From NCBI GenBank assembly GCA_934591745.1, contig CAKTPQ010000001.1, forward strand, positions 1 to 64,000: a stretch of 64,000 nt of DNA. The letters run 5' to 3'. Positions 8,102 to 15,123 of the stretch are shown here, one piece after another. A program made the position numbers and the translations under genes. The notes below the pieces were generated by a model. The model was not told where the DNA came from, made no database searches, and was given only the letters and a program-made list of their open reading frames with translations. The DNA comes from an uncultured Oscillospiraceae bacterium. GTDB lineage: Bacteria; Bacillota; Clostridia; Oscillospirales; Oscillospiraceae. The stretch's first letter is position 1. Each line of letters begins with the position of its first letter.

Positions 8102-8893
8102 TTATTCAGCGTCCGTCTCCGCCGAGGCGGGCCGCTGCTCCGCCTCGTACTCCGCCAGTGCCTGGGCCAGTACCTTTTTGTCGTGGCGGCTGTGTACCTG
8201 CGTCAGATCGAATTTTTCCCACAGGTCGGGGCGCCGGGCCATGGTGCGCTTGTAGCTCTCCCGGGTGCGCCAGTCCGCCACGTTGCCGTGGTGGCCGCTG
8301 AGCAGCACCTCCGGCACCTTGCGGCCGTGCCACTCCTCGGGACGGGAGTACTGGGGGTATTCCAGCAGGCCGTTCCAGTGGCTCTCGTCGGTGTAGCAGC
8401 TCTCCTCCGGCAGGACGCCGGGCACCATGCGGCACAGGCAGTCCGCCAGCGCCATGGCCGGGATCTCGCCGCCGGTGACCACAAAGTCGCCCATGGAGAT
8501 CTCCTCGTCCACGCACTCGTCCAGGAACCGCTGGTCCACGCCCTCATAGTGGCCGCAGACCAGAATGAGGTGGTCGTACTGCGCCTTCAGCTCCCGTGCC
8601 ACCTGCTGGGTCAGCACCTGGCCGCAGGGAGACATGTAGATGGTGTGGACCCGTCCGCCGGCTTCATCGCAGATATGCTGCCAGCAGCGGTACAGCGGGT
8701 CGGCCTGCATCACCGCGCCCCGCCCGCCGCCATAGGGATAATCGTCCACCTGCATCTGCTTGTTGGTGGTGTACGCCCGGATCTGGTGGGTACGGATGGT
8801 GACGAAGCCCCGCTCCTGCGCCCGGCCGATGATGGAGGCGTTCATCATGGCGTCCACCGCGTCGGGGAACAGGGTCATGATGTCAATCCTCAT
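8102..8893 (-). CDS. trmD: tRNA (guanine-N1-)-methyltransferase
   Basis: TrmD methylates G37 of tRNAs reading CNN and GGG codons and so prevents +1 frameshifts. The 263-residue SPOUT-family protein starts MRIDIMTLFPD. It has the trefoil-knot S-adenosylmethionine site (LVCGHYEGVD at about 116-125, SMGDFVVTGGE at about 140-150) and the C-terminal tRNA-contacting domain. It overlaps the end of rimM by 11 bases, which signals translational coupling. A short acidic tail (ASAETDAE) extends beyond the conserved core. Confidence 0.97.
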   Translation of the reverse strand: MRIDIMTLFPDAVDAMMNASIIGRAQERGFVTIRTHQIRAYTTNKQMQVDDYPYGGGRGAVMQADPLYRCWQHICDEAGGRVHTIYMSPCGQVLTQQVARELKAQYDHLILVCGHYEGVDQRFLDECVDEEISMGDFVVTGGEIPAMALADCLCRMVPGVLPEESCYTDESHWNGLLEYPQYSRPEEWHGRKVPEVLLSGHHGNVADWRTRESYKRTMARRPDLWEKFDLTQVHSRHDKKVLAQALAEYEAEQRPASAETDAE

Positions 8894-9392
8894 CGGTGGC
8901 CAATCCTTTCATCATGCGGACGCGGATGACCTCCGCGTCCGGATCGGCGGAGACGATGAACACGTCCGGCACGGCGGGGATCAGGTACTCGTGGGCGCCG
9001 CCCCGCACCTGATAGACCTTGTGGGCCGGGTAGGACAGCACCTTGTCCAGCCGTCCGATCTCCTGACCGGTGGCATCGTCCACCACGGCGCAGCCCTCCA
9101 GTTCCTCGTCGAAGAACTGACCTTTGGGCAGGCGGGCGTCGGTGCGGCGGATGGCCACGGCGCGGCCTTTCAGGGACAGTGCATCGTCCATGGTGTCCAC
9201 GCCGGGCAGCGTCAGCAGCACGGTGGATTTGTGGACGCGGGCGGCGGTGACCTTCGTCTCCCTGCCGCCGATGTACAGGGTGCGGAACGAGGCGATGAAC
9301 GCCGGGTCGAAGCCGGCGGGGTTCACCTTCACCTCGCCGCGGATGCCGTGGGCGTTGACGACGGCGCCCACCGTAATAAACTCAGGCCGCAT
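8883..9392 (-). CDS. rimM: 16S rRNA processing / 30S maturation factor RimM
   Basis: RimM helps mature the 3' domain of the 30S subunit. The 169-residue protein begins with the family signature ITVGAVVNAHGIRGEVKV. It has the two beta-barrel domains, including FFDEELEGCAVVDD and the PRC-barrel part ending ...LIPAVPDVFIV. Its linkage to trmD is near-universal in Firmicutes. Upstream sits a small membrane protein instead of the more usual rpsP. Confidence 0.95.
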   Translation of the reverse strand: MRPEFITVGAVVNAHGIRGEVKVNPAGFDPAFIASFRTLYIGGRETKVTAARVHKSTVLLTLPGVDTMDDALSLKGRAVAIRRTDARLPKGQFFDEELEGCAVVDDATGQEIGRLDKVLSYPAHKVYQVRGGAHEYLIPAVPDVFIVSADPDAEVIRVRMMKGLATDED

Positions 9393-9417
9393 ACAGCGCC
9401 CTCCTTATCGAAAAATA

Positions 9418-9738
9418 TCAGACCAGCATGCCGAACAGGGTGAAGCCCAGCTGGAAGCGGAGCATGTAGTACAGCGCCGCGCCGCCGGCGGAGAAGATAA
9501 TGCCCAGCAGCGCACAGGTGCGGCCCGTTTTTGCGTAGCGCACGGCGCCCAGCACCACGCCGATGAGGTCGGACAGAAACGGCAGCGCCGCAAGAATGGT
9601 CATGGGCCAGATGGCCGTCCACGGCGTGTAGTCGCCCACGGTGAGGGCGAAGGCCAGCAGGCCCGCCAGATCGTAGGCAAAGAACGGCAGGATCAGATTG
9701 AAGATGCCGTGGATGAGTGAACGGATATCCGGGCGCAT
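9418..9738 (-). CDS. small three-helix membrane protein
   Basis: The 106-residue protein was not recognised. It has about three hydrophobic segments (near 14-34, 42-64 and 76-104) and few charged residues, so it is an inner-membrane protein. It lies 25 bases upstream of rimM on the same strand, behind the promoter at 9796-9824, and so may be the first gene of the rimM-trmD transcript. Confidence 0.7.
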   Translation of the reverse strand: MRPDIRSLIHGIFNLILPFFAYDLAGLLAFALTVGDYTPWTAIWPMTILAALPFLSDLIGVVLGAVRYAKTGRTCALLGIIFSAGGAALYYMLRFQLGFTLFGMLV

Positions 9739-9795
9739 GGCGCTTCCCCTTTCTCCGGGGCACGGAATGCCCCGTCAGATTACAATAACCAATTT

Positions 9796-9824
9796 ATTAT
9801 ACCATATCTGACCTTTCAACGCAA
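9796..9824 (-). promoter_or_regulatory. sigma-A promoter for the small membrane protein-rimM-trmD unit
   Basis: On the minus strand TTGCGT (9824-9819) and TATAAT (9801-9796) are separated by 17 bases. Confidence 0.6.
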
Positions 9825-9870
9825 TGCCGGATTTTCCCGGCGGGACAGAACTGGAAAATTCACACGGCTG

Positions 9871-9920
9871 CGCCTATATTTTGTGGCGGGAGGGCGGCGC
9901 ATGAACACTATATCTTGTGG
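9871..9920 (+). promoter_or_regulatory. upstream pair of NrdR-box-like sequences
   Basis: CGCCTATATTTTGTGG (9871-9886) and ACACTATATCTTGTGG (9905-9920) match the NrdR consensus acaCwAtATaTwGtgt well, with a start-to-start distance of 34 bases. NrdR is the ATP/dATP-sensing repressor of ribonucleotide reductase genes. This is part of the 370-base non-coding stretch before nrdD. Confidence 0.65.
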
Positions 9921-9981
9921 GCGGCGGAGGCGCTTTTGGGCAGGATATACAAAAACCGACAGCGCTTTTTGGCAAGAGTCT

Positions 9982-10028
9982 TTTCTATATTTTGACTTTA
10001 CCTCTTGCAATATCACAAGATGTAGTGT
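9982..10028 (+). promoter_or_regulatory. promoter-proximal pair of NrdR boxes
   Basis: TTTCTATATTTTGACT (9982-9997) and TCACAAGATGTAGTGT (10013-10028) both fit the NrdR consensus. They are exactly 31 bases apart, the canonical three-turn spacing. The second box fills the spacer of the nrdD promoter, so binding should block RNA polymerase. Confidence 0.75.
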
Positions 10029-10033
10029 ATGAT
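10005..10033 (+). promoter_or_regulatory. nrdD promoter
   Basis: TTGCAA at 10005-10010, a 17-base spacer and TATGAT at 10028-10033. The spacer is occupied by a NrdR box. The leader of about 70 bases ends in GAAGGAGG before the ATG at 10109. Confidence 0.65.
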
Positions 10034-10108
10034 GAGGTCAATGTGTCTGTACCTGTCCCACGATATACGGGGCGAGAGAGATAGAAGAACGACGAAGGAG
10101 GATGCCCC

Positions 10109-12283
10109 ATGAAGATCATCAAGAGAAACGGCGCCGAGGTGGGCTTCGATATCACCAAGATCATCATCGCCATCACCAAGGCCAACGAGTCCGTGGAGGA
10201 GGTGGACCGGATGACGCCGGTGCAGATCCAGCGGATCGCTGAGTCTGTGGAGCTGCAGTGCCAGAAGATGAACCGCGCCCCTACCGTGGAGGAGATCCAG
10301 GACATGGTGGAGCACTACATCATGGCCCACGGCGCCTTCGAGGTGGCCAAGCACTATATCACCTACCGCTACACCCGTTCGCTGGTGCGTAAGTCCAACA
10401 CCACCGATGACAAGATCCTCAGCCTGATCGAGTGCAACAACGAGGAGGCCAAGCAGGAGAACTCCAACAAAAACCCGGTGGTGAACTCCACCCAGCGGGA
10501 CTACATGGCCGGCGAGGTCAGCCGCGACATCACCAACCGCATCCTGCTGCCCAAGGACATCGTGGACGCCCACAACGAGGGCATCATCCACTTCCACGAC
10601 ACGGATTACTATGCCCAGCACATGCATAACTGCGATCTGGTGAATCTGGAGGATATGCTGCAGAACGGCACCGTCATCACCGGTACGCTTATCGAAAAGC
10701 CCCACAGCTTCGCCACCGCCTGCAACATCGCCACCCAGATCGTGGCGCAGGTGGCCAGCAACCAGTACGGCGGGCAGTCCATCTCCCTGACCCATCTGGC
10801 GCCCTTCGTGCAGGTGAGCCGCAAGAAGATCCGCGCCAGCGTGCGGGAGGAGTTTGACGCCGTGGGCGTGGCGGTGACGGAGGATAAGATCAACACCATC
10901 GCGGAGAAGCGCCTGCGGGAGGAGATCCGCCGCGGCGTGCAGACCATCCAGTATCAGGTGGTGACGCTGCTGACCACCAACGGACAGGCACCGTTCATCA
11001 CGGTGTTCATGTATCTGGGCGAGGCACGGAACGAGCAGGAGAAGTCCGATCTGGCCGTGATCATCGAGGAGATGCTGCTCCAGCGGTATCAGGGCGTGAA
11101 GAACGAAAAGGGCGTGTGGGTCACGCCGGCGTTCCCAAAGCTCATCTATGTGCTGGAGGAGGACAACATCCACGAGGACAGCAAGTACTGGTACCTGACG
11201 AAGCTGGCGGCCAAGTGCACCGCCAAGCGGATGGTGCCCGACTACATCAGCGAGAAGAAGATGCTGGAGCTGAAGGTGGACAAGAACGGCGAGGGCCACT
11301 GCTATCCCTGCATGGGCTGCCGCAGCTTCCTGACCCCCTATGTGGACGAGAACGGCAAGCCCAAGTACTACGGACGGTTCAACCAGGGCGTGGTGACGGT
11401 GAATCTGCCGGATATCGCCCTCAGCTCCGGCGGCAACATCGAGAAGTTCTGGCGCATCTTCGACGAGCGCATGGAGCTGTGCCACCGGGCGCTGCTGTGC
11501 CGCCACGAGCGGCTGAAGGGCACGCTGTCCGACGCCGCGCCTATCCTGTGGCAGTACGGTGCCTGCGCCCGGCTGAAGAAGGGCGAGCCTATCGACAAGC
11601 TGCTGTACGGCGGCTATTCCACCATCTCCCTGGGCTACGCGGGCCTGTATGAGTGCGTGAAGTACATGACCGGCAAGTCCCACACCGACCCCAGCGCCAC
11701 CCCCTTCGCACTGGAGATCATGAACGCGCTGAATGCCGCCTGCAAGAAGTGGAAGGCCCAGCACAACATCGACTTTTCCCTGTACGGCACGCCGCTGGAA
11801 TCCACCACCTACAAGTTCGCCAAATGCCTGCAGAAGCGGTTCGGCGTGGTGGAGGGCATCACCGACAAGGGGTATATCACCAACAGCTACCACGTCCATG
11901 TGACGGAGCCTATCGACGCTTTCAAGAAGCTGGAGTTCGAGGCTCAGTTCCAGCATCTGTCTCCCGGCGGTGCCATCAGCTATGTGGAGGTGCCGGACAT
12001 GCAGAATAATCTGGACGCGGTGCTGGAGGTCATGAAGTTCATCTACGACCACATCATCTATGCCGAGCTGAACACCAAGAGCGACTACTGCCAGGTGTGC
12101 GGCTGGGACGGCGAGATCGAGATCGTGGAGCAGGACGGCAAGCTGATCTGGAAGTGCCCCCAGTGCGGCAACACCGATCAGGACAAGATGAACGTGGCCC
12201 GGCGTACCTGCGGCTACATCGGTACCCAGTTCTGGAACCAGGGGCGTACCCAGGAGATCAAGGACCGCGTGCTGCACCTGTAA
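10109..12283 (+). CDS. nrdD: anaerobic (class III) ribonucleoside-triphosphate reductase
   Basis: NrdD makes deoxynucleotides from NTPs in the absence of oxygen, using a glycyl radical. The 724 residues comprise an N-terminal ATP-cone regulatory domain (from MKIIKRNGAEVGFDITKI to about 95), the ten-stranded barrel, and a C-terminal zinc site (CQVCGWDG ... CPQCGNTD). The glycyl-radical loop is RRTCGYIGTQFW, with Gly at about 702. Length and motifs are complete. The activase gene nrdG follows 115 bases downstream after a hairpin. Four NrdR boxes upstream predict repression when dATP is ample. Confidence 0.98.
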   Translation: MKIIKRNGAEVGFDITKIIIAITKANESVEEVDRMTPVQIQRIAESVELQCQKMNRAPTVEEIQDMVEHYIMAHGAFEVAKHYITYRYTRSLVRKSNTTDDKILSLIECNNEEAKQENSNKNPVVNSTQRDYMAGEVSRDITNRILLPKDIVDAHNEGIIHFHDTDYYAQHMHNCDLVNLEDMLQNGTVITGTLIEKPHSFATACNIATQIVAQVASNQYGGQSISLTHLAPFVQVSRKKIRASVREEFDAVGVAVTEDKINTIAEKRLREEIRRGVQTIQYQVVTLLTTNGQAPFITVFMYLGEARNEQEKSDLAVIIEEMLLQRYQGVKNEKGVWVTPAFPKLIYVLEEDNIHEDSKYWYLTKLAAKCTAKRMVPDYISEKKMLELKVDKNGEGHCYPCMGCRSFLTPYVDENGKPKYYGRFNQGVVTVNLPDIALSSGGNIEKFWRIFDERMELCHRALLCRHERLKGTLSDAAPILWQYGACARLKKGEPIDKLLYGGYSTISLGYAGLYECVKYMTGKSHTDPSATPFALEIMNALNAACKKWKAQHNIDFSLYGTPLESTTYKFAKCLQKRFGVVEGITDKGYITNSYHVHVTEPIDAFKKLEFEAQFQHLSPGGAISYVEVPDMQNNLDAVLEVMKFIYDHIIYAELNTKSDYCQVCGWDGEIEIVEQDGKLIWKCPQCGNTDQDKMNVARRTCGYIGTQFWNQGRTQEIKDRVLHL

Positions 12284-12307
12284 GCGCCGCAGACCAAAAA
12301 GCAATGC

Positions 12308-12337
12308 AGAAAAGGCGGGCAGACGCCCGCCTTTTCT
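12308..12337 (+). terminator. hairpin between nrdD and nrdG
   Basis: AGAAAAGGCGGGC pairs with GCCCGCCTTTTCT around a 4-base loop. It has only a weak T-run, so partial read-through into nrdG, giving less activase than reductase, is plausible. Confidence 0.7.
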
Positions 12338-12397
12338 CAGCCTGTTCATAATTTTCTCACAATTACCGGTTATCATCCCATCCACAGGAGGCTGCTT

Positions 12398-12931
12398 ATG
12401 CACTACGGAGAGCTGAAAAAATGTGATATCGCCAACGGCACCGGCGTGCGGGTGACGCTGTTCGTCTCCGGCTGCACCAACCACTGCCCGGACTGCTTCC
12501 AGCCCCAGACGTGGGACTTCGACTACGGCAGGGAGTTCACCGACGAGACGAAAGCGGAGATCTTCGCCGAGCTGGACAAGCCCTTCGTCAACGGGCTGAC
12601 GGTGCTGGGCGGGGAGCCGTTCGAGCCGCGGAACCAGCGGGAACTGCTGCCCCTGCTGCGGGAGATACGGGAGAAGTATCCCCAAAAGACGGTATGGTGC
12701 TTCACCGGCTTCCGGCTGGAGGACGAGCTGCTGCGGGATGGCAGCTATCCCCGGTGCGAGGTGACAGACGCGCTGCTCTCCTGCATCAACGTGCTGGTGG
12801 ACGGCCGGTTCGTCAGGGAGCTGAAGGACATCTCCCTCCAGTTCCGGGGCAGCCGGAACCAGCGGGTCATCGACATGGATCGCACCCGCGAGGCGGGACA
12901 GGCGGTCATCTGGGAAAAACTGAGGAAATGA
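12398..12931 (+). CDS. nrdG: anaerobic ribonucleotide reductase activating protein (radical SAM)
   Basis: NrdG uses a [4Fe-4S] cluster and S-adenosylmethionine to install the glycyl radical on NrdD. The 177-residue protein has the short radical-SAM plan with the cluster motif C26-x3-C30-x2-C33 (SGCTNHCPDC) and the glycine-rich SAM site VLGGEPFEP. GGAGG lies six bases before the ATG. It partners NrdD encoded just upstream. Confidence 0.96.
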   Translation: MHYGELKKCDIANGTGVRVTLFVSGCTNHCPDCFQPQTWDFDYGREFTDETKAEIFAELDKPFVNGLTVLGGEPFEPRNQRELLPLLREIREKYPQKTVWCFTGFRLEDELLRDGSYPRCEVTDALLSCINVLVDGRFVRELKDISLQFRGSRNQRVIDMDRTREAGQAVIWEKLRK

Positions 12932-12942
12932 GGTAAAGACCT

Positions 12943-13782
12943 ATGAAAAAATGGACGGCAGCGCTGCTGGCGCTGGTGACGGCGCTGGCGCTGACGGCCT
13001 GCGCCCAAACGCAGCAGCCGGTAAACGGCGGCACACAGCAGGATGTGAGCGTACCAGCTCCTCCGGACGAGGGCTATACCGCCGGCAGCGGCGACATCGT
13101 GCAGATCAAGGGCTTCCGCTCCATCGACATCGAGTGGGTCAGCGGCGAAGTGAACGTGGAGCTGTATGACGGCGAGGGCGTCGAGCTGACAGAGACCCTG
13201 CTGGACGGCAGTCCGGTGACGCAGCCCATGGAATGGCGGGTGGATGAGGACGACAGCACGCTGGACATCCGCTCCCAGCCGCAGCTGGTGAGCCTGACGG
13301 AGGAGAAGCGCCTGACGGTGAAGCTGCCCCGCAGCACGGTGCTGTATGAGCTGGACATCGACGCCGTCAGCGCCGATGTGTCCGTGGACCTGACGGAGGA
13401 GGACACGCTGACACTGGATGAGCTGGATGTGTCCAGTGTCAGCGGCGCGGTGACGGTACACGCCGCTAACGCCGGGGAGATCGATCTGTCCACCACCAGC
13501 GGCGCCATCGGCGGCAGCGTCCGCACCGGGAAGCTGGATGTGTCCAGTGTCAGCGGCCCTGTGGATCTGACACTGGACGTTCTGCCGGGGGAGCTGGACG
13601 CGGAGACCACCAGCGGCAATGTGACGCTGACGCTGCCTGCGCAGCCTGATGCGCCGGTGTGCATCGTCTCCCGAACGGTCAGCGGGCAGCTCCGCAGCGA
13701 TGTGGACAGCGCGCCCGACGCGGCCAATGTATGGAAGCTGGAGACAGTCAGCGGCAATATGACCATCTCCGTGGGGCAATAA
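12943..13782 (+). CDS. DUF4097-type beta-helix lipoprotein
   Basis: The 279-residue protein starts with a lipoprotein signal peptide (MKKWTAALLALVTALALTAC, lipidation at Cys20), then a Pro/Gln-rich linker and a repetitive domain. From about 130, near-repeats of the form LDVSSVSGAV / IDLSTTSGAI / LDVSSVSGPV / LDAETTSGNV occur about every 20 residues. These are the turns of a right-handed beta-solenoid, as in DUF4097 family putative adhesins. It should be displayed on the outer face of the membrane. It starts 11 bases after nrdG, so it may be cotranscribed with it without functional connection. Its role is unknown. Confidence 0.8.
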   Translation: MKKWTAALLALVTALALTACAQTQQPVNGGTQQDVSVPAPPDEGYTAGSGDIVQIKGFRSIDIEWVSGEVNVELYDGEGVELTETLLDGSPVTQPMEWRVDEDDSTLDIRSQPQLVSLTEEKRLTVKLPRSTVLYELDIDAVSADVSVDLTEEDTLTLDELDVSSVSGAVTVHAANAGEIDLSTTSGAIGGSVRTGKLDVSSVSGPVDLTLDVLPGELDAETTSGNVTLTLPAQPDAPVCIVSRTVSGQLRSDVDSAPDAANVWKLETVSGNMTISVGQ

Positions 13783-13788
13783 GTGCAG

Positions 13789-13824
13789 AAATATCCCCCG
13801 GCTTTCATAGCCGGGGGATATTTT
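13789..13824. terminator. bidirectional terminator
   Basis: AAATATCCCCCGGCT pairs with AGCCGGGGGATATTT around a 5-base loop, with T-runs on both sides. It serves the lipoprotein gene and the convergent ModE-like gene. Confidence 0.9.
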
Positions 13825-14172
13825 TCAGAGAAATTCGGAAAATTCCTGTTGGAACAGCGTGTCTGCCGCATCATGCAGTCCGGCGCAGAACGTGTCGTAG
13901 GCGGTGAGGAGCCGCAGGCCCTCCGGCGTCAGGGACGCGCCGCCGCCGCCTTTGCCGCCGGTGGTGGAGGCCAGCAGGGGAAAGCCCAGCGCCTTTTCCG
14001 AGTTTTTGATGACCGTCCACGCCTTGGAGTAGGCCATGTCCATGCTCAGCGCCGCGGCGCGCAGGGAATGGAGCCGCTGCACCGCGTGCAGCAGCCGGGC
14101 TACGCCGGGGCCGAAGCACTTGGCGTCGGTAAACAGGCGGCAGGACAGATTGTACGTCATTTTCGTTTCCAT
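13825..14172 (-). CDS. ModE-type winged helix-turn-helix regulator (DNA-binding domain only)
   Basis: The 115-residue protein matches the N-terminal DNA-binding domain of the molybdate regulator ModE: ...LLHAVQRLHSLRAAALSMDMAYSKAWTVIKNSEKALGFPLL, followed by the glycine-rich wing GGKGGGGASLTPEG. The molybdate-binding (TOBE) domains of full ModE are absent. It is divergent from yqeB, a molybdenum-hydroxylase maturation gene, and two 25-base direct repeats lie between them. A role in controlling molybdenum-enzyme genes is therefore likely, though effector binding by this short form is unclear. METKMTYN is the likely start; the ribosome site is weak. Confidence 0.85.
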   Translation of the reverse strand: METKMTYNLSCRLFTDAKCFGPGVARLLHAVQRLHSLRAAALSMDMAYSKAWTVIKNSEKALGFPLLASTTGGKGGGGASLTPEGLRLLTAYDTFCAGLHDAADTLFQQEFSEFL

Positions 14173-14178
14173 ACCGTT

Positions 14179-14207
14179 ATTCTAACAGGCGTATCAGGAA
14201 ACGTCAA
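14179..14207 (-). promoter_or_regulatory. promoter of the ModE-like gene
   Basis: On the minus strand TTGACG (14207-14202) and TAGAAT (14184-14179) are 17 bases apart, the -10 inside the first direct repeat. Transcription would start almost at the start codon, giving a very short or leaderless mRNA. Confidence 0.6.
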
Positions 14208-14213
14208 CGGGGA

Positions 14214-14242
14214 TTGACCTTTTTCCGGCAAAGTGTTATTCT
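14214..14242 (+). promoter_or_regulatory. promoter of yqeB
   Basis: TTGACC at 14214-14219, a 17-base spacer and TATTCT at 14237-14242 inside the second direct repeat. Confidence 0.6.
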
Positions 14243-14288
14243 ACCAGCAGTATGAGGCATATAACCATAGGGAAGAACGAGGTTTTTT

Positions 14289-15086
14289 ATGCGCGTGTTG
14301 ATACGAGGCGCGGGGGATATCGCCACCGGCATCGCCCTGCGGCTGTACCGCAGCCATATGGAGGTGGTCATGACAGATTTGTCGGCGCCCACCGCCATAC
14401 GGCGGACGGTGTGCTTTTCCCAGGCCATCGTGCTGGGCCGGACCACGGTGGAGGACGTGACGGCGGTACGGGCGGCGGACGCGGCGGAGGCGGAGCGCCT
14501 GCTGGCGCAGGGCGTCATCCCGGTGCTGGCCGATCCGGCGTGCCGGTGCCGTCAGGCCCTGCGGCCTGACGCGGAGGTGGATGCCATCCTGGCCAAGCGG
14601 AATCTGGGCACGGCCATCACCGATGCGCCGGTGGTGGTGGGCGTAGGGCCGGGCTTCACCGCCGGGACGGACTGCCACGCGGTGGTGGAGACCATGCGGG
14701 GGCACACGCTGGGCCGGGTCATCTATCACGGCAGCGCCCTGCCAAACACCAACATACCGGGCCTGATCGGCGGCTACGCCGGGGAGCGGGTGCTGCGCGC
14801 TCCTGCGGACGGTGTGTTCCACCAGCTGCTGGACATCGGCACGGAGGTAAAGGCCGGCGACGTGGCCGGTGAGGTGGACGGTCTGCCCATGCGCTGCACC
14901 ATCGACGGCGTGATACGGGGCATTCTGCCGGAGGGCACGCCGGTACACAAGGGTATGAAGTCCGGCGACGTTGACCCGCGATGCCGTCCGGAGTACTGTA
15001 CCACCGCCTCGGACAAGGCGCTGGCGGTGGGCGGCGGCGTGCTGGAGGCACTGCTGCATCTCGGCGGTGCGCTGCAAACACTGTAA
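14289..15086 (+). CDS. yqeB: YqeB-type selenium-dependent molybdenum hydroxylase system protein (EF2563 family)
   Basis: The 265-residue protein opens with a Rossmann-like VLIRGAGDIATGIALRL. Its central motifs are VVVGVGPGFTAGTDCHAVVET and NTNIPGLIGGYAGERVLRAP, and it ends in a biotinyl-like barrel with GTEVKAGDVAGEV. This is the EF2563/YqeB family, found only with selenium-dependent molybdenum hydroxylases such as xanthine dehydrogenase-type enzymes, and thought to act in cofactor maturation. No hydroxylase or selD is in the window, so the target enzyme is elsewhere. Control by the divergent ModE-like protein is inferred. Confidence 0.88.
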   Translation: MRVLIRGAGDIATGIALRLYRSHMEVVMTDLSAPTAIRRTVCFSQAIVLGRTTVEDVTAVRAADAAEAERLLAQGVIPVLADPACRCRQALRPDAEVDAILAKRNLGTAITDAPVVVGVGPGFTAGTDCHAVVETMRGHTLGRVIYHGSALPNTNIPGLIGGYAGERVLRAPADGVFHQLLDIGTEVKAGDVAGEVDGLPMRCTIDGVIRGILPEGTPVHKGMKSGDVDPRCRPEYCTTASDKALAVGGGVLEALLHLGGALQTL

Positions 15087-15123
15087 AGTACAAACACCTA
15101 ACATCATACAGGAGGAACGAGCT

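Larger units (their letters stand above)
14176..14259. repeat. two 25-base direct repeats spanning both divergent promoters
   Basis: GTTATTCTAACAGGCGTATC... (14176-14200) and GTTATTCTACCAGCAGTATG... (14235-14259) agree at 20 of 25 positions and lie 59 bases apart, in the same orientation. Each covers a -10 element: TAGAAT on the minus strand in the first, TATTCT on the plus strand in the second. They are probably operators of the adjacent ModE-like regulator. Confidence 0.65.

Noticed and set aside
5853..8255. 800-codon open frame opposite the enoate reductase and trmD genes
   Set aside because: It is antisense to well-recognised genes, its translation is low-complexity (Gly/Ala/Val/His/Leu-rich), and it reflects the GC-rich third codon positions of the real genes.
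10013..12685. 890-codon open frame opposite nrdD
   Set aside because: It runs antisense through nrdD and into nrdG, which have all catalytic motifs.
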